DNA of 7,160 nucleotides from Lachnospiraceae bacterium (GTDB taxonomy: Bacteria; Bacillota; Clostridia; Lachnospirales; Lachnospiraceae), in the NCBI GenBank assembly GCA_900770325.1, contig CAAGKE010000250.1, positions 1 through 7,160 on the forward strand, given 5' to 3'. The notes below the pieces were generated by a model, which ran no database searches, was not told the origin of the DNA, and saw only the letters and a program-made list of their open reading frames with translations. The translations under genes and the position numbers were made by a program. This document shows positions 7,050-7,160 of this stretch, piece by piece; within the stretch, counting starts at the first letter, position 1; each line of letters begins with the position of its first letter.

Positions 7050-7108
7050 TTCAAGAACGCCTCTGGCGTTCTTGCCGCGGCGTGATCGAATGCGAAGCAT
7101 TCTTCCAC
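7050..7108. repeat. Two-hairpin repeat, copy B (ddl leader)
   Basis: This is the second copy of the 59-bp unit at 5901-5959, in the same orientation, ending 27 bp before the ddl start codon. The 10-bp stem (7052-7061 with 7065-7074) is identical to copy A, and the 6-bp stem (7088-7093 with 7097-7102) is conserved around a changed loop, GAA instead of GTT. Here an extra outer arm is present: GGCGTGATC (7079-7087) pairs with GACCACGCC (7110-7118), so the full element may extend to 7118. Copy A lacks this arm. No promoter elements stand out between the repeat and ddl. Confidence 0.85.
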
Positions 7109-7118
7109 TGACCACGCC

Positions 7119-7160
7119 TGCGATCCGCCGGAGGCTTTATCCTGGAAGGAAATTGGACTC
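7119..7160. other. Right-edge stretch upstream of the ddl leader repeat
   Basis: These 42 bases hold no recognisable gene end or promoter. A short GC-rich near-palindrome (TCCG-C-CGGA, 7124-7132) is the only structure seen. The stretch may belong to a longer version of the repeat element or to the gap before the next upstream gene. The window ends before this can be told. Confidence 0.25.

Overview
This window is an ordinary-looking chromosomal housekeeping cluster with unusually interesting intergenic DNA. Four complete genes lie head to tail on the minus strand. In transcription order (right to left) they are ddl (D-alanine--D-alanine ligase), murF (UDP-MurNAc-tripeptide--D-Ala-D-Ala ligase), pth (peptidyl-tRNA hydrolase) and mfd (transcription-repair coupling factor). 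The protein sequences, the strong AGGAGG-type ribosome binding sites, the roughly 50% GC content and this gene order suggest a Clostridia-class member of the Bacillota, most likely a gut Lachnospiraceae (Blautia/Dorea/Ruminococcus-like). That assignment is an inference from protein flavour and not a species call.

Layout, left to right: 1-176 is non-coding or degenerate DNA downstream of mfd; 177-3701 mfd (-); 3702-3775 a short gap filled by an 11-bp inverted repeat; 3776-4342 pth (-); 4343-4452 a gap with short direct and inverted repeats; 4453-5844 murF (-); 5845-5993 a gap holding copy A of a two-hairpin repeat; 5994-7022 ddl (-); 7023-7160 the ddl leader, holding copy B of the same repeat.

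Ddl makes D-Ala-D-Ala and MurF attaches that dipeptide to UDP-MurNAc-tripeptide, so the first two genes perform consecutive steps of peptidoglycan precursor synthesis. Pth recycles peptidyl-tRNA and Mfd clears stalled RNA polymerase and recruits nucleotide excision repair. These two are translation and transcription maintenance genes that often sit together in Bacillota. All four genes are intact, of normal length, and keep the expected catalytic motifs. No intrinsic terminator or convincing promoter is visible between them, which fits read-through transcription from a promoter beyond the right edge.

The part worth a second look lies between the genes. A 59-bp element occurs twice, flanking ddl, with 56/59 identity. 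Its stems are unchanged, and two of its three differences fall in a hairpin loop. Separate inverted or direct repeats occupy the other gaps, and a TAC(T/C)GT core recurs in all of them. The 176 bp after mfd is a further structured stretch with a protein-like but stop-interrupted reading frame. I see no CRISPR, transposase, tRNA, rRNA, phage gene or defence gene, and nothing I would call a new multi-gene system.
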